Of a stretch of 64,000 nt of DNA, positions 30,641 to 39,248 are shown in pieces; position 1 is the first letter of the stretch, and every line of letters starts with the position of its first letter. Location: the NCBI RefSeq assembly GCF_033193315.1, contig NZ_CP136187.1, positions 2,983,501 to 3,047,500 of the forward strand, given 5' to 3'. The translations under genes were made by a program, and so were the position numbers. The stretch is from Agathobaculum sp. NTUH-O15-33 (GTDB lineage: Bacteria; Bacillota; Clostridia; Oscillospirales; Butyricicoccaceae). The notes under the pieces were generated by a model. The model was not told where the DNA came from and did not search any database. It saw only the letters and a program-made list of their open reading frames with translations.

Positions 30641-31345
30641 ATGAAGCCATACCACATCCTATTGGTAGAGGATGACAAAACGATTCTGAACCACAACCGC
30701 CGCCGCCTTGAAAAAGAGGGGTACCGTGTCGCGATTGCGATGAACATAGCGGAAGCGCGCCAGCGCCTGCGCGAGCATACGCCCGATCTGATCGTGCTGG
30801 ATATCCTGCTGCCGGACGGCTCCGGCCTTGACCTATGCCGCGATCTGCACGGGTTGGGTTCTGTTTCCGTGCTGTTTCTCACCTGCTTGGCGGATAGCGA
30901 TCAGGTCATACAGGGCCTGCGGGCGGGCGGGGACGATTATATTGTAAAGCCTTACCGCATGGAGGAGCTGCTTGCCCGCATCGAAGCGCAGCTTCGCCGC
31001 ACGGCGCTGCTCCGGCAGTCCGCCGCCGAGGCGGGCGGCCCGCTGCGGCTGGACGAGATAAACCACCGCGCCTACTGGAAGGACCACGACCTGCTGCTCA
31101 GCCCCAAGGAATTTCAGCTGCTCGCCCTGCTGATGCGCACCCGCAACCGCTACGCCACCGCGGACGAGCTTTACACCGCGGTATGGGGCCTTGCCGTGTG
31201 CGAGGACCCGCGCACCGTGACTTCGCACATCTATTCGCTGCGCAAAAAGCTGGAAAGCACCGCGGGCCAGCACCACGCCACCATTGAAAACATCCGAATG
31301 CGCGGTTACCGCCTGATCTTGCGAGGGGAGGAGCCCCATGGTTAA
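30641..31345 (+). CDS. OmpR/PhoB-family response regulator
   Basis: A 234-residue two-domain regulator. The receiver has ED at 10-11, phosphoacceptor D54 (LIVLDILLPDG) and the Lys of YIVKPY. The C-terminal winged helix has LLSPKEFQLLALLMRTRNRY and SHIYSLRKKLE. ATG 30641 follows GGGGGAG; upstream ATGs lack a site. It overlaps the next gene by 8 nt and starts a four-gene run with a surface protein, a 7TM kinase and an SLH protein. Its partner kinase is of the GHKL type, an uncommon pairing for an OmpR-type regulator. Confidence 0.92.
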   Translation: MKPYHILLVEDDKTILNHNRRRLEKEGYRVAIAMNIAEARQRLREHTPDLIVLDILLPDGSGLDLCRDLHGLGSVSVLFLTCLADSDQVIQGLRAGGDDYIVKPYRMEELLARIEAQLRRTALLRQSAAEAGGPLRLDEINHRAYWKDHDLLLSPKEFQLLALLMRTRNRYATADELYTAVWGLAVCEDPRTVTSHIYSLRKKLESTAGQHHATIENIRMRGYRLILRGEEPHG

Positions 31346-32888
31346 ACGCTGTTTGGCGCTTTTTTTCGTTCTATTGTCGCTTCTGCCCGCGCCGGTGCGC
31401 GCCGCGGACGAACCGCCCGCCGAAAAACAGTGCGCGACCGCCGAAGCGCTGGCCGAGCTGCTTGCGCGGGACGAGGGCGGCACGATCACCGTCACGGCCG
31501 ACATCACGCTCGCCGATTCGGCTTCGTTAAAGATCGACCTTCAAAATCCCGTCACGGTGGATTTGGGCGAGCATAGCTTGATTCTTCCCGAAAACGCGGC
31601 GCTTTCGCTTTCCGGCCCGGTATCAATTACCGGCTCGGGCGCGCCGCGGCCCCTTATGCAGATCGCGGGCACGCTGACCACGGATGGCGTGACCGTTTAT
31701 TCCATTGGCGAGGACGCCGTGGCGGTCGCGCTTTCCGGCCCCGCGCTTTCCATACGGAATATGGAAATACGCGCGGAGGGGCGCGGCGCCTGCGCGCTGT
31801 CCCTCTCCGGGAGCGATCAGGCGGACCTGACCCTTTGCCGCGTGTCCGCTTCGGGCGAGGGCGCGGCAGCCTTGCGCGCCGACGTTCCGGTGCGCCTGAT
31901 CTTCAGCGAGATACGCAGCGACGGCCTGATCGCGGACGCGCCCGCGCTGACGCTGGACTGCTCCACGGCCGATCCCCTGCCGCCGGACGCGGCGGTGATT
32001 GAGCGCCGCGCCGTGCCGGGCGACCGACTCACGGAAAACGGGCTTTATCTGAATGCCGGCGCATCGCAGGAGGAGCTTAACGCGCTGCTCGCGAACGCCC
32101 TGAACAACAGCGCCAGATACGCCCTGTGCGACGTGGAGGACCGCCTTTCCTCCCTCCTGTTCTCCGTCCCCGCCCAATGGGAGGGCGCGCCGGACGAGCT
32201 TTCCCGCCCGGGCGTCTACCGCTTGACCGGCAAGCCGCTTGCGCGAACCGTGGGCGGCGTCGAACTGCCGGAGCGTACCGTGCCGCTTTACCTTGTCGAT
32301 CCGCAAAAGCCCTACATCCGCGATATCGAGGACGCGGGCGAGGGCGTTTACATCCGCTTTTACCGCGAGATTACCGGCGCGGACCAGCTCACGCTCTACT
32401 ACTCCGCGGACGAGGGACGCAGTTGGGAAAACGCCGCCGGGCTGCCCGGCGCGGCGATCACCCCGACCGGGGCGACGCTGGAAGCCCTGCCCCTGCAAAA
32501 CCACGACTATCTGTTCTGCCTGAACGTCTCCGGCGGACCGATGGCGGGCCAGTCCAACCGGATACGCTATTTACATTATGATGATTACCGCTGGAACGGC
32601 GGCGGCGATTGGGACGGCGGCGACCGCACCGAGCAGGGCGACCTGCCGCCGGCGGATATCATTCCCCCGCCGGTGGAAACGCCATCCTCCGGGGGGAGCG
32701 GCCACAGCCAGCATAGCGACCCGAAACCGGATTCCGCGCCGCCCGCCCCCGAAACGGAGATTGCGGAGAACATGCCGCCCGTTACCGGAGCGGCCGCCCC
32801 GGCCTCCCCCTGCCGGACACGGCGCAAGAGCCCGCCCCGGCCCCCGCCGCCGGGGCCGCGCCGTTTGCAAAAGCGCCCGCGCCGGTGA
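31338..32888 (+). CDS. Secreted surface protein with Pro-rich linker (N-terminal part of a frameshifted gene)
   Basis: A 516-residue frame with a signal peptide (VKRCLALFFVLLSLLPAPVRA). About residues 35-230 have a repetitive hydrophobic pattern like a right-handed beta-helix (ITVTADITLADSASLKIDL). A second region (about 290-400) resembles an Ig-like or fibronectin-like fold (YIRFYREITGADQLTLYYSA), then a Pro/Gly/Ser-rich linker begins. At about 32805, in a C-rich run (CTCCCCCTG), the Pro/Ala linker continues in the next frame, which then runs into a C-terminal membrane anchor (32885-33184). One missing base would unite them. Confidence 0.7.
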   Translation: MVKRCLALFFVLLSLLPAPVRAADEPPAEKQCATAEALAELLARDEGGTITVTADITLADSASLKIDLQNPVTVDLGEHSLILPENAALSLSGPVSITGSGAPRPLMQIAGTLTTDGVTVYSIGEDAVAVALSGPALSIRNMEIRAEGRGACALSLSGSDQADLTLCRVSASGEGAAALRADVPVRLIFSEIRSDGLIADAPALTLDCSTADPLPPDAAVIERRAVPGDRLTENGLYLNAGASQEELNALLANALNNSARYALCDVEDRLSSLLFSVPAQWEGAPDELSRPGVYRLTGKPLARTVGGVELPERTVPLYLVDPQKPYIRDIEDAGEGVYIRFYREITGADQLTLYYSADEGRSWENAAGLPGAAITPTGATLEALPLQNHDYLFCLNVSGGPMAGQSNRIRYLHYDDYRWNGGGDWDGGDRTEQGDLPPADIIPPPVETPSSGGSGHSQHSDPKPDSAPPAPETEIAENMPPVTGAAAPASPCRTRRKSPPRPPPPGPRRLQKRPRR

Positions 32889-33184
32889 TCTTTCCGCCCA
32901 AAGCGGTGCTGGCCGCCCCCGCGCCCCTGCCCGAGCCCGACCTGCGGGAAGCGCCCGCCCTGCCCCTGCCCGAACCGCAGCCCGGGCAAGACGACCCGGT
33001 GCAGCCGCCCGCGCCCGACCTGCCCGAGCAGCCGCCGCAAGACGAAGCGGCGAGCGCCCCGCCCGCCCCGGCGCAGCCTGCGCGCGCGCCCGTTCTGGCG
33101 GCGCACGCGCTCGGCCTTTGCGCGCTGCTTGCCGCCGCCGTGTGCGCCCGCCTTGTCCGACGGAAAGGGGGACGGCGCGCATGA
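32885..33184 (+). CDS. Pro-rich linker and C-terminal membrane anchor of the surface protein (second part)
   Basis: A 99-residue frame, GTG start, consisting of Pro/Ala/Glu repeats (PLPEPDLREAPALPLPEPQP) and a single hydrophobic helix (AHALGLCALLAAAVCARLV) with a basic tail RRKGGRR. It has no signal peptide or ribosome-binding site of its own and is best read as the end of the preceding gene: about 615 residues in total, secreted, anchored by the C terminus. The tail resembles a stop-transfer or sorting-type anchor, but no LPxTG precedes the helix directly. Its stop overlaps the kinase start (ATGA). Confidence 0.6.
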   Translation: MIFPPKAVLAAPAPLPEPDLREAPALPLPEPQPGQDDPVQPPAPDLPEQPPQDEAASAPPAPAQPARAPVLAAHALGLCALLAAAVCARLVRRKGGRRA

Positions 33185-35238
33185 AAAAGACCAAAGCGCT
33201 GCCGCTTGTGCTGGCGGCGTCCGTCCTTTTCAGTTGCCTTGTTTATTACCTGTGTTACCGGCTGGACAACCGCTACACCCAGCCGCGCCCTTACGCGGCG
33301 GACGGCGTGACCGAGCTTGATATGAGCTGGTACGACAGCCACCCCCTTTTCTATCTGGCCGACGGCTGGACCTTTTATCAGGGCGCGCTGCTTACCCCGG
33401 ACGAGGCCGCCGCCCGCGCGCCGGACGCGTCCCTTTATCTGGGCCAATACGGCGGCTTCGATCTGGGCGACCCGGCGGCCGATCCGCACGGCGCGGCCAC
33501 CTATCGCGCGGTCATCCGGCTGGACGGAAGGCCCCGGCAATTTGCCTTGGAGCTGACCGAAATCCATTCCCGCTGGCGGCTGTGGGTGAATGGGGAGCTG
33601 ATGCAGAGCGTGCGCATGGGCGACCAAAACGCCCCCGCGCCGGATAGCCGCATGGTCGCCTTCACCGCGGCGGATCAGATCGAAATCGTGGTACAGGTCG
33701 CGGATGAGACCGGCTTTTACTCCGGCATGGTCACGCCGCCCGCGCTCGGCAGCCCGGAAGCAGTGGGCCGTGTTTCCTCGGCCCGGCTGGCGCTGCACAG
33801 CCTATTTTGCGGCGCGGCGCTGCTGCAGGCGCTGCTCTGCCTGCTGCTTGGCGCGTCGCGCGGCGCGCGCCCGCCCTATCTGGCGCTTACCCTTTTGTGC
33901 GTGTGCTTTGCCGGTTCCTCGGCTTGGCCGCTCGCGCAGGCGCTCGGCCTGCAAGGCGCCGCGGTTTCGCTGTTGCGGCGGCTGTGCTATTACGGCGTGT
34001 TCCCCGCGCTGCTCTGGGTGCAGGGCGGTTTGTGCCGTCCCCCCAAAAGGGCGCTTTATCCCGCGCTCGCGGCGGGCGGGCTGCTCTGCTTGGGCGTATT
34101 ATTGCAGCCGCTGTTTCCGGTGCAAAGCGCCGCGCCGCTGTTTTTGTGGAGCCGCGTGCTCGGCGTGTGGAAATGGCTGGCCGCGATTTGGCTGCTCGCT
34201 ACCGCCGTTTACGCGCTGCGGCGCGGCGCGCGCGGTTCCGCCGCCCTGCTCGCGGGCGGCTGCGTGTTTGCCTCCGCCCTTGTGATGGACCGGCTGCTGC
34301 CCCTGCACGAACCGATCCTGCTCGGCTGGTTCGTCGAGATCGCGGGCGGGCTGCTCATTTTGCTGTACACCGCCTTGATTTGGGGCGATACCATACAGGT
34401 ATACCGGGAAGAAGCCGCGCTGCGCGCGCAAAAGCAGCTTGCGGAAACGCAGCTTGCCGCCCGCGCCGCGCACGCGCGCTTGCAGCGGGGCTATGTGGAG
34501 CGGGCGCGACGCGATCTGCACGAAACCCGCTCCCGCCTGACGCTGGTTCGCCATTATCTGGACGAAGGCGCGCTGGATGAGCTGCGCGCCTATCTGGATT
34601 CGCTGACCCCCGCCAGCGGGCCGAGCGCCGGAACCTACACCGGCAACAGTCTGGTGGACGCCATCCTCTCCATCGAACTGGAACAGGCGCGGGCGCACGA
34701 TACCTACGCCGGGCTGGAGCTTTGCCCCCTGCCCGAGGCCCTGCCCATCAGGGACGACGACCTGACCTCGCTTTTGATCAACCTGCTGGACAACGCGGTG
34801 GAAGCCGCCGCCCGCCTGCCCGATCCGAGCGACCGCTGGCTCTCCCTCTCTTGCGGCACGGAGAGCGGCGCGCTCGTTCTGCGCTGCGTCAACGCCGCGC
34901 CGCCGCCCGACGCGGGGCGCACCAGCAAAGCCGATTTGACCGCGCACGGCTTCGGCCTTTCCATCCTGCGCGAGACCGCCGAAAAATACGGCGGCACGTT
35001 TACTTGGGAGCGCGACGCGGAAGGCTTTCTGGCGGTTCTGTCCCTACCCCTCCCCCGGGGGCTATGTCCCCCCGAAAATGAAATTTTCTTCATTTTCGCG
35101 CCGTGGGCCAAAAACTGTGTTATACTGTGTGCGAGCAAGAAAACACCGGCTTCCCGCTGTACGCGGGCGGCCGGTGCTTTCATTTTTCAAGGGGGCTTTT
35201 CCCCCTGCCGATTTTTAAAGGAGGGGAACTTATTATGA
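33181..35238 (+). CDS. 7TM-type sensor histidine kinase with GHKL ATPase
   Basis: N-terminal helix (about 7-26), an extracytoplasmic jelly-roll-like domain (about 30-205, RAVIRLDGRPRQFALELTEI) as in 7TMR-DISM sensors, seven hydrophobic helices (about 205-400), a coiled coil, a DHp-like helix (RRDLHETRSRLTLVRHYL) and a GHKL ATPase with LLINLLDNAVEAAA and GFGLSILRETAEKYGG. The core ends near FLAVLSLPLP (about 35055). The last 60 residues cover what looks like intergenic DNA, a promoter and a terminator, so a base may be missing near 35040-35065; in the alternative frame the gene would stop at 35081. Probable partner of the response regulator three genes upstream. Confidence 0.85.
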   Translation: MKKTKALPLVLAASVLFSCLVYYLCYRLDNRYTQPRPYAADGVTELDMSWYDSHPLFYLADGWTFYQGALLTPDEAAARAPDASLYLGQYGGFDLGDPAADPHGAATYRAVIRLDGRPRQFALELTEIHSRWRLWVNGELMQSVRMGDQNAPAPDSRMVAFTAADQIEIVVQVADETGFYSGMVTPPALGSPEAVGRVSSARLALHSLFCGAALLQALLCLLLGASRGARPPYLALTLLCVCFAGSSAWPLAQALGLQGAAVSLLRRLCYYGVFPALLWVQGGLCRPPKRALYPALAAGGLLCLGVLLQPLFPVQSAAPLFLWSRVLGVWKWLAAIWLLATAVYALRRGARGSAALLAGGCVFASALVMDRLLPLHEPILLGWFVEIAGGLLILLYTALIWGDTIQVYREEAALRAQKQLAETQLAARAAHARLQRGYVERARRDLHETRSRLTLVRHYLDEGALDELRAYLDSLTPASGPSAGTYTGNSLVDAILSIELEQARAHDTYAGLELCPLPEALPIRDDDLTSLLINLLDNAVEAAARLPDPSDRWLSLSCGTESGALVLRCVNAAPPPDAGRTSKADLTAHGFGLSILRETAEKYGGTFTWERDAEGFLAVLSLPLPRGLCPPENEIFFIFAPWAKNCVILCASKKTPASRCTRAAGAFIFQGGFSPCRFLKEGNLL
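35118..35126 (+). promoter_or_regulatory. Extended -10 promoter of the SLH gene
   Basis: TG-T-TATACT lies about 110 nt before the SLH-protein start, inside the doubtful 3' end of the kinase frame. Confidence 0.45.
35141..35204 (+). terminator. Hairpins inside the 3' end of the kinase frame
   Basis: CACCGGCTTCCCGC pairs with GCGGGCGGCCGGTG (35144-35176, minor mismatches) and is followed by a T-rich tail. A second short stem GGGGG/CCCCC at 35190-35204 has a tail ATTTTT. They would separate the kinase from the SLH gene or act as a leader attenuator. Confidence 0.65.
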
Positions 35239-37853
35239 CACACCGATCCCATCTGTTCAAACGCTGGGCGGCGGCGCTGCTTTCCGCCTGCCTGCTGCTG
35301 ACGCTGCTGCCCACGGCCGCGCTGGCGGAGGAAGGGCCGCGTACGGTGACCCACGGAGAGACCATACAAAACGACACGGGCGAGTCCATGGAGGTGGTCT
35401 GCGGTACGAACAGCCTGCCCTACACCATCCCGGCGGACGGCAAATTCGTCTACGTCGAACTGGGCAGCAATCTGGAAACCTATGAGGTCGCGGACGATGT
35501 GACCCACGTCCTCGCCACCTCGCTGGGCGAGGAGGTCGAAGGCGGGTTGCGGTTTGGTAACCTCACCTCGTCTAGGAGCGCTGTCAACATTACCGCTTAC
35601 AACCTCAGGCAGCGCGCAGAGGCGAATAGTAATATTTCCTCGGCCGGTCTCGAACTACCGCACAACAGCAGTTTAACCGTGCGCGGCGATTGCGCGTTCT
35701 ACGGACCCATTCTCTCTGGACGGAGGGGGTTCTCTCTAGGTCTTGCGGGCGCCGCCCTCACCCTGACTGTTGATCCTGACGCTTCCCTGACCGCCATTGG
35801 CGGCGACAGTGAGTACCCCACTGTCACGGACGCCGGCATATATGCAGTGATTTCTCTGACGATTGTCAATCACGGCAAAATCGAGTGCTATGGCGGCAGG
35901 GATACCGCTACCGGCGCGTTTTTGACAGACAGCAGCGGTATCTATGATGACTCCCAAACAAGCCTGATCGTTTCCGGCTCTGGCACACTGACGTGTCTGG
36001 GCGATCGGGGCATTGATATGGATAACATATCACAAGTTTCCGGTACGGTATCGCTCGAAGGCGGCAGCGTCACCGTGGGCGGCAACTCGCACGGCATCCA
36101 AACCCATGGCGGCGCCGTCACGGTCGCCGCAGGCGTGAACGCGCGGGTCATCGGCGGTGTGGAAGGCACGGTAGAGGGCGATACGAGCGGCCTGACCGTG
36201 ATTGACCAAACGCTGGACGAGATCATTGGCGCGGAGGATGCGCTCGACCTTACCGGCGAAACAGCGGAAAAACTCTTCCTTGTCGAAATGCCGAAATACG
36301 ACGGATCGCCTTCCTATCCCGGCACGGTCCATTGGACGCCCGCCGCGGACGGCGCGCACGCGCGGCTGGCGCTCACCGCCTTTACGCAGGACGACACGAA
36401 TAATAGCCTGTATCTCGCGGGCGGCGTCAAACTGCCGGAAAACACGGCTGTCGATATCGAGCTGTCCGCGAATAGCGCCTTGGAAAACAGCGACGGCGAC
36501 GCGATCCACGCGCCGGGCGGTGCGCTGACCTTCCATACCGATTATCTGGAAACCGACCCCGATAGTTCTCTCCGGCCCTCGATCCGTGGACTGACCGCCG
36601 CGTCCGCCACGTTCACCGGCGGCGATTTTTCCACCTACGGCACGCTGGACGCGCCCGTGACCGTCACCGGCGACGCGGGCAATGTGGCAATGCTGGGCGG
36701 AGAAACACCGGAAGGGACGGTTTCACCCGTACCGAAGGGTCTCACCATTATCCCCTCCACGAATACGCACGCCGAGCTGTACACGCTGGACCGTGACACG
36801 GAAGCGCGCGCCCATTCCTACAAGCACCTTGCAGGCAGCCCGTCGAACAGTACGATCACCTACGCGGGCGGCGAATCCTATTTGTTCGCCGCCATCGTCC
36901 CCGGCGCGGCGGAGGAAGAGGAAGAGCACCACAATTCTTCTTCGAGCAGCACGCCCACCTACGCGGTCGTCTACCACGCGAACTATGCCAACGGCCCGGC
37001 GGATGTGCGCGACAGCGGCCACCGCTCGGGCGCGTCGGTAACGCTTAAGGCGGCCGATCTGTTTAAAGCGCCGGAAGGCAAGACCTTCGCGGGCTGGGCC
37101 GAAAGCGCGAGCGGAAGCGTAAAATACAAGGCAAGCGAGCAGATCAAAATGCCCGCGAACACGCTGAACCTGTACGCGGTGTGGAACGCGAAGGGAACGG
37201 CCCCCGGGCTCAACCAAGAGGACCATATCGCCTATCTGAGCGGCTACCCGGACGGCTCGGCCCGGCCCGAAGCGAACATCACCCGTGAAGAAGTAGCGGC
37301 CATTTTCTACCGCCTGCTGGACGATGCGACGCGCGACGCATACCATACCACGTCCAGCCCGTTCCCGGACGTGGCAAGCAGCCGGTGGAGCGCCGAAGCG
37401 ATCGCCACCCTCGCAAACGCGGGCATTTTGAAGGGCGAAAAGGACGGTAAATTCTACCCCGAGCGCCCGATTACCCGCGCCGAGTTCGCCGCCATTGCCG
37501 CCCGGTTCGATCCCTCCGATTACGACGGCGCGGACCAATTCCCCGACATTGCGAACCACTGGGCTAGAAATGAGATAAACCACGCATATATGCGTGGTTG
37601 GGTCAGGGGTACCCCTGACGGCCGTTTTGAGCCCGACCGGTACATCACCCGCGCCGAAGCGGTCACCCTCGTCAACCGCGTGCTGAACCGCGCGCCCGAA
37701 GCGGCAAGCGACCTGCTGCCCGGCATGCAGACCTTTACAGACAACACGGACGCCGCGCGCTGGTACTACCTCGATATTCAGGAAGCCGCGAACGCCCACG
37801 ATTACGACCGCAAGGCTGACGGCGTTCACGAAAAGTGGACGGCCCTGCGCTAA
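35235..37853 (+). CDS. Surface-layer protein: beta-helix-like region, InlB-type repeat, three SLH domains
   Basis: An 872-residue exported protein. Signal peptide to LPTAALA; residues about 30-570 are a repetitive, beta-rich region (SLTIVNHGKIECYGG, SGTLTCLGDRGIDMDN) suggestive of a right-handed beta-helix. A Listeria-Bacteroides-type repeat follows (VVYHANYANG...FAGWAESASGSV...LNLYAVW; about 575-655). Three SLH domains end the protein (GYPDGSARPEANITREEVAA; GILKGEKDGKFYPERPITRA; WVRGTPDGRFEPDRYITRAE) and bind pyruvylated wall polymers. AAAGGAGGGG precedes ATG 35235. Last gene of the locus, with a terminator just downstream. Confidence 0.92.
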   Translation: MTHRSHLFKRWAAALLSACLLLTLLPTAALAEEGPRTVTHGETIQNDTGESMEVVCGTNSLPYTIPADGKFVYVELGSNLETYEVADDVTHVLATSLGEEVEGGLRFGNLTSSRSAVNITAYNLRQRAEANSNISSAGLELPHNSSLTVRGDCAFYGPILSGRRGFSLGLAGAALTLTVDPDASLTAIGGDSEYPTVTDAGIYAVISLTIVNHGKIECYGGRDTATGAFLTDSSGIYDDSQTSLIVSGSGTLTCLGDRGIDMDNISQVSGTVSLEGGSVTVGGNSHGIQTHGGAVTVAAGVNARVIGGVEGTVEGDTSGLTVIDQTLDEIIGAEDALDLTGETAEKLFLVEMPKYDGSPSYPGTVHWTPAADGAHARLALTAFTQDDTNNSLYLAGGVKLPENTAVDIELSANSALENSDGDAIHAPGGALTFHTDYLETDPDSSLRPSIRGLTAASATFTGGDFSTYGTLDAPVTVTGDAGNVAMLGGETPEGTVSPVPKGLTIIPSTNTHAELYTLDRDTEARAHSYKHLAGSPSNSTITYAGGESYLFAAIVPGAAEEEEEHHNSSSSSTPTYAVVYHANYANGPADVRDSGHRSGASVTLKAADLFKAPEGKTFAGWAESASGSVKYKASEQIKMPANTLNLYAVWNAKGTAPGLNQEDHIAYLSGYPDGSARPEANITREEVAAIFYRLLDDATRDAYHTTSSPFPDVASSRWSAEAIATLANAGILKGEKDGKFYPERPITRAEFAAIAARFDPSDYDGADQFPDIANHWARNEINHAYMRGWVRGTPDGRFEPDRYITRAEAVTLVNRVLNRAPEAASDLLPGMQTFTDNTDAARWYYLDIQEAANAHDYDRKADGVHEKWTALR

Positions 37854-37869
37854 CCCAAACCCGGACCAA

Positions 37870-37910
37870 CGGGGGCTGCGACGAAACGCGTTTCGTCGCA
37901 GCCCCCTTCT
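37870..37910 (+). terminator. Terminator after the SLH gene
   Basis: An 18-bp perfect stem GGGGGCTGCGACGAAACG and its complement, then TTCTT, 17 nt after the SLH stop. Confidence 0.88.
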
Positions 37911-37917
37911 TGCAGAA

Positions 37918-37956
37918 AAAAAGCCCCGGCGCGTTGTATCAAAACGCGCCGGGACG
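37918..37956 (-). terminator. Terminator of the AbrB-like gene
   Basis: Stem CCCGGCGCGTT/AACGCGCCGGG with a T7 tail on the minus strand, 20 nt after the stop of the AbrB-like gene. Confidence 0.85.
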
Positions 37957-37975
37957 ATGGTTGGTTTGCAGGGAA

Positions 37976-38218
37976 TCACGCTTCTTTTATCTTTTTCAAG
38001 CAGCGCTTGCAAAGGTACTTTCCTTTATAATGCGTCACCTTGTCCGCGTTACCGCAAAAAATGCAGCCCGGCTGGTACTTTTTCAAAATGACCCGGTTGT
38101 CGTCCACGAAGATTTCAAGCGCGTCCTTGATCTCGATCCCCATGGATCGGCGCAGCTCGATCGGCAAAACGACGCGGCCCAGCTCGTCCAGCTTTCTTGT
38201 CATTCCGGTTGCTTTCAT
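37976..38218 (-). CDS. AbrB/SpoVT-type transition-state regulator with zinc-finger-like tail
   Basis: An 80-residue protein. The N-terminal swapped-hairpin domain (TRKLDELGRVVLPIELRRSM, DALEIFVDDNRVIL) is typical of AbrB/Abh. The tail has two CxxC pairs (CIFC and CKRC, about residues 52-73) that could bind zinc, a variant common in Clostridia. It probably regulates growth-phase or sporulation genes as a dimer or tetramer. GAAGGG lies about 10 nt upstream of ATG 38218. Confidence 0.9.
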   Translation of the reverse strand: MKATGMTRKLDELGRVVLPIELRRSMGIEIKDALEIFVDDNRVILKKYQPGCIFCGNADKVTHYKGKYLCKRCLKKIKEA

Positions 38219-38352
38219 AATTCTGTATCCCTTCTCCCAGCTAACTTTTACACCACTTACACTATATTACAAATCATACCATACACAATCTTCCAAATCA
38301 ATAGTTTTTTATCATTTCTTCGACAGGAAAATCCAAATCATCGCCGTATCGC

Positions 38353-38396
38353 AAACAACGGGACGCCGCGTCTTTTGCGGCGTCCCGTTGTTTTTC
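38353..38396 (-). terminator. Terminator of the LytTR gene
   Basis: A 16-bp stem AACAACGGGACGCCGC and its complement flanked by A and T runs, 6 nt beyond the stop of the LytTR gene. Confidence 0.88.
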
Positions 38397-38401
38397 TTTC
38401 A

Positions 38402-38923
38402 TCAGTCGTGTTTTTTACCCTTTGCCGCCTTGCTCCATGCCAAAAACTCGGCATAGTATTTGCGCGAGATCGCTAGGACCGCCCCATCGTCCAGATGCAC
38501 GCCGTCCAGCGAGACCGAGCCGACATGCGCCATGTTCACAAAGGTGGATTTGCTAATTTGAAAGAACAGGCGCCGGTCGAGCAGCGGGGCCAGCGCGGCC
38601 CGCGCCGAAATGCGCATGGTGCGGCTGACGAGCGTTTCCCCCGTCGTCAGCGTGGCGTAGAGGTGGTGATCCGCCGAGCGGAAATAGCGGATCTGCGGCA
38701 AGCGGAGCAGGTGCGTTTTCAGGCGCGTGCGGAACGGGAACGCATCGATACGGCCGGCCACATCCCTCGCCGCCGCTCCGCAAATAGCGGCGGAAAGCTC
38801 CTGCTCGGTCGTGCAGTGTATCAAGTGGATATCCGCGCCTTCAAACGCGTGTACCGCCTGACCGGCCAGCTCCTGTACCCGTCGTGGATGAATCGGCGCC
38901 CCCTCGTACAGTACAACCTCCAT
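38402..38923 (-). CDS. Stand-alone LytTR DNA-binding regulator
   Basis: A 173-residue protein without a receiver domain. The C-terminal LytTR domain (about 75-165) has RYFRSADHHLYATLTTGE, ISKSTFVNMAHVGSV and AISRKYYAEFLAW. The N-terminal 70 residues resemble the small-molecule-independent DUF3021/LytTR companion type only weakly. ATG 38923 is preceded by GAGAGGGA. It is divergent from the LytTR response-regulator gene at 39249 across a 325-nt spacer, so the two may share control sites. Confidence 0.85.
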   Translation of the reverse strand: MEVVLYEGAPIHPRRVQELAGQAVHAFEGADIHLIHCTTEQELSAAICGAAARDVAGRIDAFPFRTRLKTHLLRLPQIRYFRSADHHLYATLTTGETLVSRTMRISARAALAPLLDRRLFFQISKSTFVNMAHVGSVSLDGVHLDDGAVLAISRKYYAEFLAWSKAAKGKKHD

Positions 38924-39248
38924 GTCTTTATCCCTCTCTTTATACCGCCAAGATTCGCGGTATTTCTCCGTTTGATTTAATTGTACCGTAAAACAGTTCT
39001 TTTTTCGCATCATCTTCTGTGAAAGCTCGACATTTTCTGTGATATTGCGTTTCTTTTCGCTATTTTCCGGCGTTTTATCATTTTTTTCGTAAAATTTTCC
39101 GACCCGAAAACCAGCGTTTTGCCCACAAAAGGCCTTGTTTACACATATCCAGTTTTACTTTTTTGCCAGTTCAGTGTACACTATATGCGAGAGGATTTGG
39201 CGCTTTTTTTACAGGCTGCCATATCATGAAAAGACAGGAGACCAAACC
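38924..39248. promoter_or_regulatory. Divergent spacer between two LytTR genes
   Basis: No gene fits here. On the plus strand TTTACT-17-TACACT (about 39153-39181) is a plausible promoter for the 39249 gene. CCAGTT occurs at 39149 and 39166, a possible LytTR half-site, but the 17-bp spacing is shorter than usual for that family. Confidence 0.4.

Noticed and set aside
31623..33798. Antisense frames of 200-340 codons opposite the surface protein and kinase genes
   Set aside because: Low-complexity Arg/Gly/Ala translations typical of the wrong strand of G+C-rich DNA.
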